6,436 nucleotides of DNA, from the NCBI GenBank assembly GCA_030671225.1, contig DAOVAE010000071.1:1-6436 (forward strand), written 5' to 3'. Below the pieces are notes generated by a model. That model saw nothing but the letters and a program-made list of their open reading frames with translations, had not been told where the DNA came from and did no database searches. Position 1 is the stretch's first letter, and every line of letters begins with the position of its first letter. The position numbers and the translations under genes are program-made. This document shows, piece by piece, positions 5,273 through 6,436 of the stretch. Source of the DNA: Desulfobacteraceae bacterium. GTDB taxonomy: Bacteria > Desulfobacterota > Desulfobacteria > Desulfobacterales > UBA11574.

Positions 5273-6133
5273 CTACCTCATTGAAACCACCTCTTTGATT
5301 TCTATGGGGAATTCCTTTTTCAGCATCAGGGCTCCAGTGTTGCCAAAAATGTATACTGTCATATTCTTAAAGAGCTTGGGAACATCCAAATAGTTTTTTT
5401 CGAAATGCATTGATTTAAAGCGAGCGATTGAAAAGTATTTTCCTCTTTTTATTCTGGATGGTTTTCCTGAAATCAAGGGTACGGACGGCAATACCAGCCA
5501 TTGATCTTTGTCGTCCTCGTCATGTTTCAACACCACAAAGGCACGCCCTGAAACGTTTTCTGGATTCTGATCGATCTTATTCAGGGAAAATTTTATTTTC
5601 AAGGAACTTCCGCCTATTCCAAGAAGTTCATGCCGAACAGTAACATCTTTAACATCAACGGCCTGCAATTTTTTTGTTTGAACAGGCTTAGCGGGTGCTT
5701 CTGAAACGCCAATCCCAATATCGGTCCTCTTTTTCACTGAAGCAATAGGAGCGTTCAACGATTCAGCCAGTTTCTTTTGGTTCTTGTCCTGTTTGGGTTC
5801 TAATTTTGACTCGGCCATAACAAGTCGGACCATGAGGATATCCTTTTCATCCTGCAGAGCCTCAACTTTCTGTTGCAAAGACCCCAAAGCGTTTTTAAGG
5901 TTCAGGTTCTCTTGAATATTGCTTTTGGAAAAAAAATAGAGGCAGGCCGCTGAAGCAACAACAATAATCATTACAAATACCAACGAAATTGCCATCAACT
6001 TAAACCGTCCAACCGATATAATCTCTCCATGATCCCCAACAAACATAAGTGACCAGCGCCTGATCCTTTTTGCAGGTTTTGGCAGGGGTTGGTTGCTTAC
6101 TTCTTTTGCCGGGTTTAGCGGTAGATTTTCCAT
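5273..6133 (-). CDS. Single-pass membrane protein with periplasmic coiled coil, function unknown
   Basis: A 286-residue protein that I cannot assign to a named family. Visible parts are a basic cytoplasmic N-terminus (1-45, with KRIRRWS and FVGDHGE), one membrane helix (about 46-68), a heptad-like Leu/Val/Glu/Lys coiled coil (about 74-111), a Lys/Pro/Ala-rich linker (about 112-160), and a C-terminal, probably beta-rich domain (about 165-286). The positive-inside rule puts the coiled coil and C-terminal domain in the periplasm. N-terminal segment plus membrane helix plus coiled coil resembles the front half of M23-type envelope peptidases, but no HxxxD or HxH metal motif of that family is present. 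With bactofilin encoded 160 nt downstream, a role as membrane anchor or partner of the bactofilin filament is reasonable inference. The start is ATG at 6133, with AGGTGG (6136-6141) just upstream. The GTG at 6139 would lie within that site and add two residues. Confidence 0.85.
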   Translation of the reverse strand: MENLPLNPAKEVSNQPLPKPAKRIRRWSLMFVGDHGEIISVGRFKLMAISLVFVMIIVVASAACLYFFSKSNIQENLNLKNALGSLQQKVEALQDEKDILMVRLVMAESKLEPKQDKNQKKLAESLNAPIASVKKRTDIGIGVSEAPAKPVQTKKLQAVDVKDVTVRHELLGIGGSSLKIKFSLNKIDQNPENVSGRAFVVLKHDEDDKDQWLVLPSVPLISGKPSRIKRGKYFSIARFKSMHFEKNYLDVPKLFKNMTVYIFGNTGALMLKKEFPIEIKEVVSMR

Positions 6134-6135
6134 TG

Positions 6136-6141
6136 CCACCT
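6136..6141 (-). promoter_or_regulatory. Ribosome binding site deciding the start of the membrane protein
   Basis: AGGTGG on the minus strand; its AGG ends 5 nt before the ATG at 6133. The in-frame GTG at 6139 is part of this site, so the ATG is preferred. Confidence 0.55.
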
Positions 6142-6224
6142 ACTTATTTTATTCCCTTTTTAACAACTAAATTTTCTTTTTCAACCACAACTGTATATTA
6201 AACTCTCTTTTTCAGATTGATTCT

Positions 6225-6251
6225 ATTATAAAATTTCATTTAACATGTCAA
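6225..6251 (-). promoter_or_regulatory. Candidate promoter for the membrane protein/bactofilin genes
   Basis: On the minus strand, TTGACA (6251-6246) and TATAAT (6230-6225) are both perfect consensus boxes, separated by 15 nt, which is shorter than the usual 16-18. A 17-nt spacing would use TAATAG instead. The predicted start near 6218 gives a leader of about 85 nt. Confidence 0.5.
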
Positions 6252-6264
6252 ATGGATATGTTCT

Positions 6265-6436
6265 ACCATATGGTTCTTCTCCAATTTAGTTGGAGATGAG
6301 GGTCCAAGGATTCCAGGGGTCAAGGATTGAAGCGTCCCGCCTTTAAGGGCGGGGCCTCCCGGTAAGGATGTTAATATTTCATATAGCTCCCCTCGACCCT
6401 TCCTTAAAAGTCGGTATTTTCGGGGAGCAGTCCGGT
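6265..6436. repeat. Cluster of palindromic and direct repeats at the right edge
   Basis: Within 170 nt there are: a perfect 10-nt palindrome ACCATATGGT (6265-6274); a 7-bp hairpin TCTCCAA/TTGGAGA (6278-6296); a direct repeat GGGTCCAAGGATT and GGGTCAAGGATT (6300-6312, 6317-6328); a hairpin CCCGCC/GGCGGG (6336-6353); and nested stems GCTCCCC/GGGGAGC (6386-6392 with 6422-6428) enclosing CGAC/GTCG (6394-6397 with 6410-6413). This density points to intergenic repeat elements, perhaps extending beyond the window. No gene can be supported here. Confidence 0.55.

Noticed and set aside
6368..6436. Open frame starting MLIFHIAPLDPSLK and running off the right edge
   Set aside because: Only 23 codons, no properly spaced ribosome binding site, and it lies across the nested GCTCCCC/GGGGAGC palindrome, so it is more likely repeat DNA. 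It cannot be excluded without the flanking sequence.

Overview
The window looks like chromosomal DNA from a moderately AT-rich Gram-negative bacterium, most likely a member of the Desulfobacterota (sulfate-reducing 'deltaproteobacteria'). This is inferred from three things: a bactofilin beside a membrane-anchored coiled-coil protein, an acyl-CoA dehydrogenase/FabG/acyl carrier protein operon, and intergenic spacers full of short inverted-repeat families. No single marker gene proves it.

Layout. (1) 1-2549, minus strand: a tight operon transcribed right to left, with an acyl-CoA dehydrogenase (long C-terminal extension), a FabG-type 3-oxoacyl-ACP reductase, and the first 33 codons of an acyl carrier protein that runs off the left edge. 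Gaps are 2 and 15 nt, so the three are almost certainly co-transcribed and act on thioester-bound acyl chains. (2) 2550-3438: a long AT-rich spacer with an inverted repeat whose arms are built from an 8-nt period, and weak promoter candidates. (3) 3439-3562: tRNA-Gln(CTG) followed by a 17-bp perfect intrinsic terminator. (4) 3567-3824: a nested palindromic element. One arm of a 28-bp inverted repeat is interrupted by a ~109-nt REP-like hairpin. (5) 3882-4685, plus strand: an endonuclease/exonuclease/phosphatase (EEP) family hydrolase with all core motifs. Its near-consensus promoter sits exactly where the longest ORF would place its start, so the mRNA may be leaderless. (6) 4738-6133, minus strand: a bactofilin and, upstream of it, a single-pass membrane protein with a periplasmic coiled coil and an unassigned C-terminal domain, each with a plausible promoter. 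(7) 6140-6436: promoter region and a cluster of palindromic repeats reaching the right edge.

How the genes fit together. The left operon forms one biochemical unit (reduction and dehydrogenation of acyl chains, with an ACP as carrier). The bactofilin pair probably forms a cytoskeleton/envelope unit, in which the membrane protein could link the cytoplasmic filament to the periplasm. The EEP hydrolase stands alone. The most interesting non-coding signals are the split inverted repeat at 3567-3824 and the promoter/start overlap at 3882-3920.
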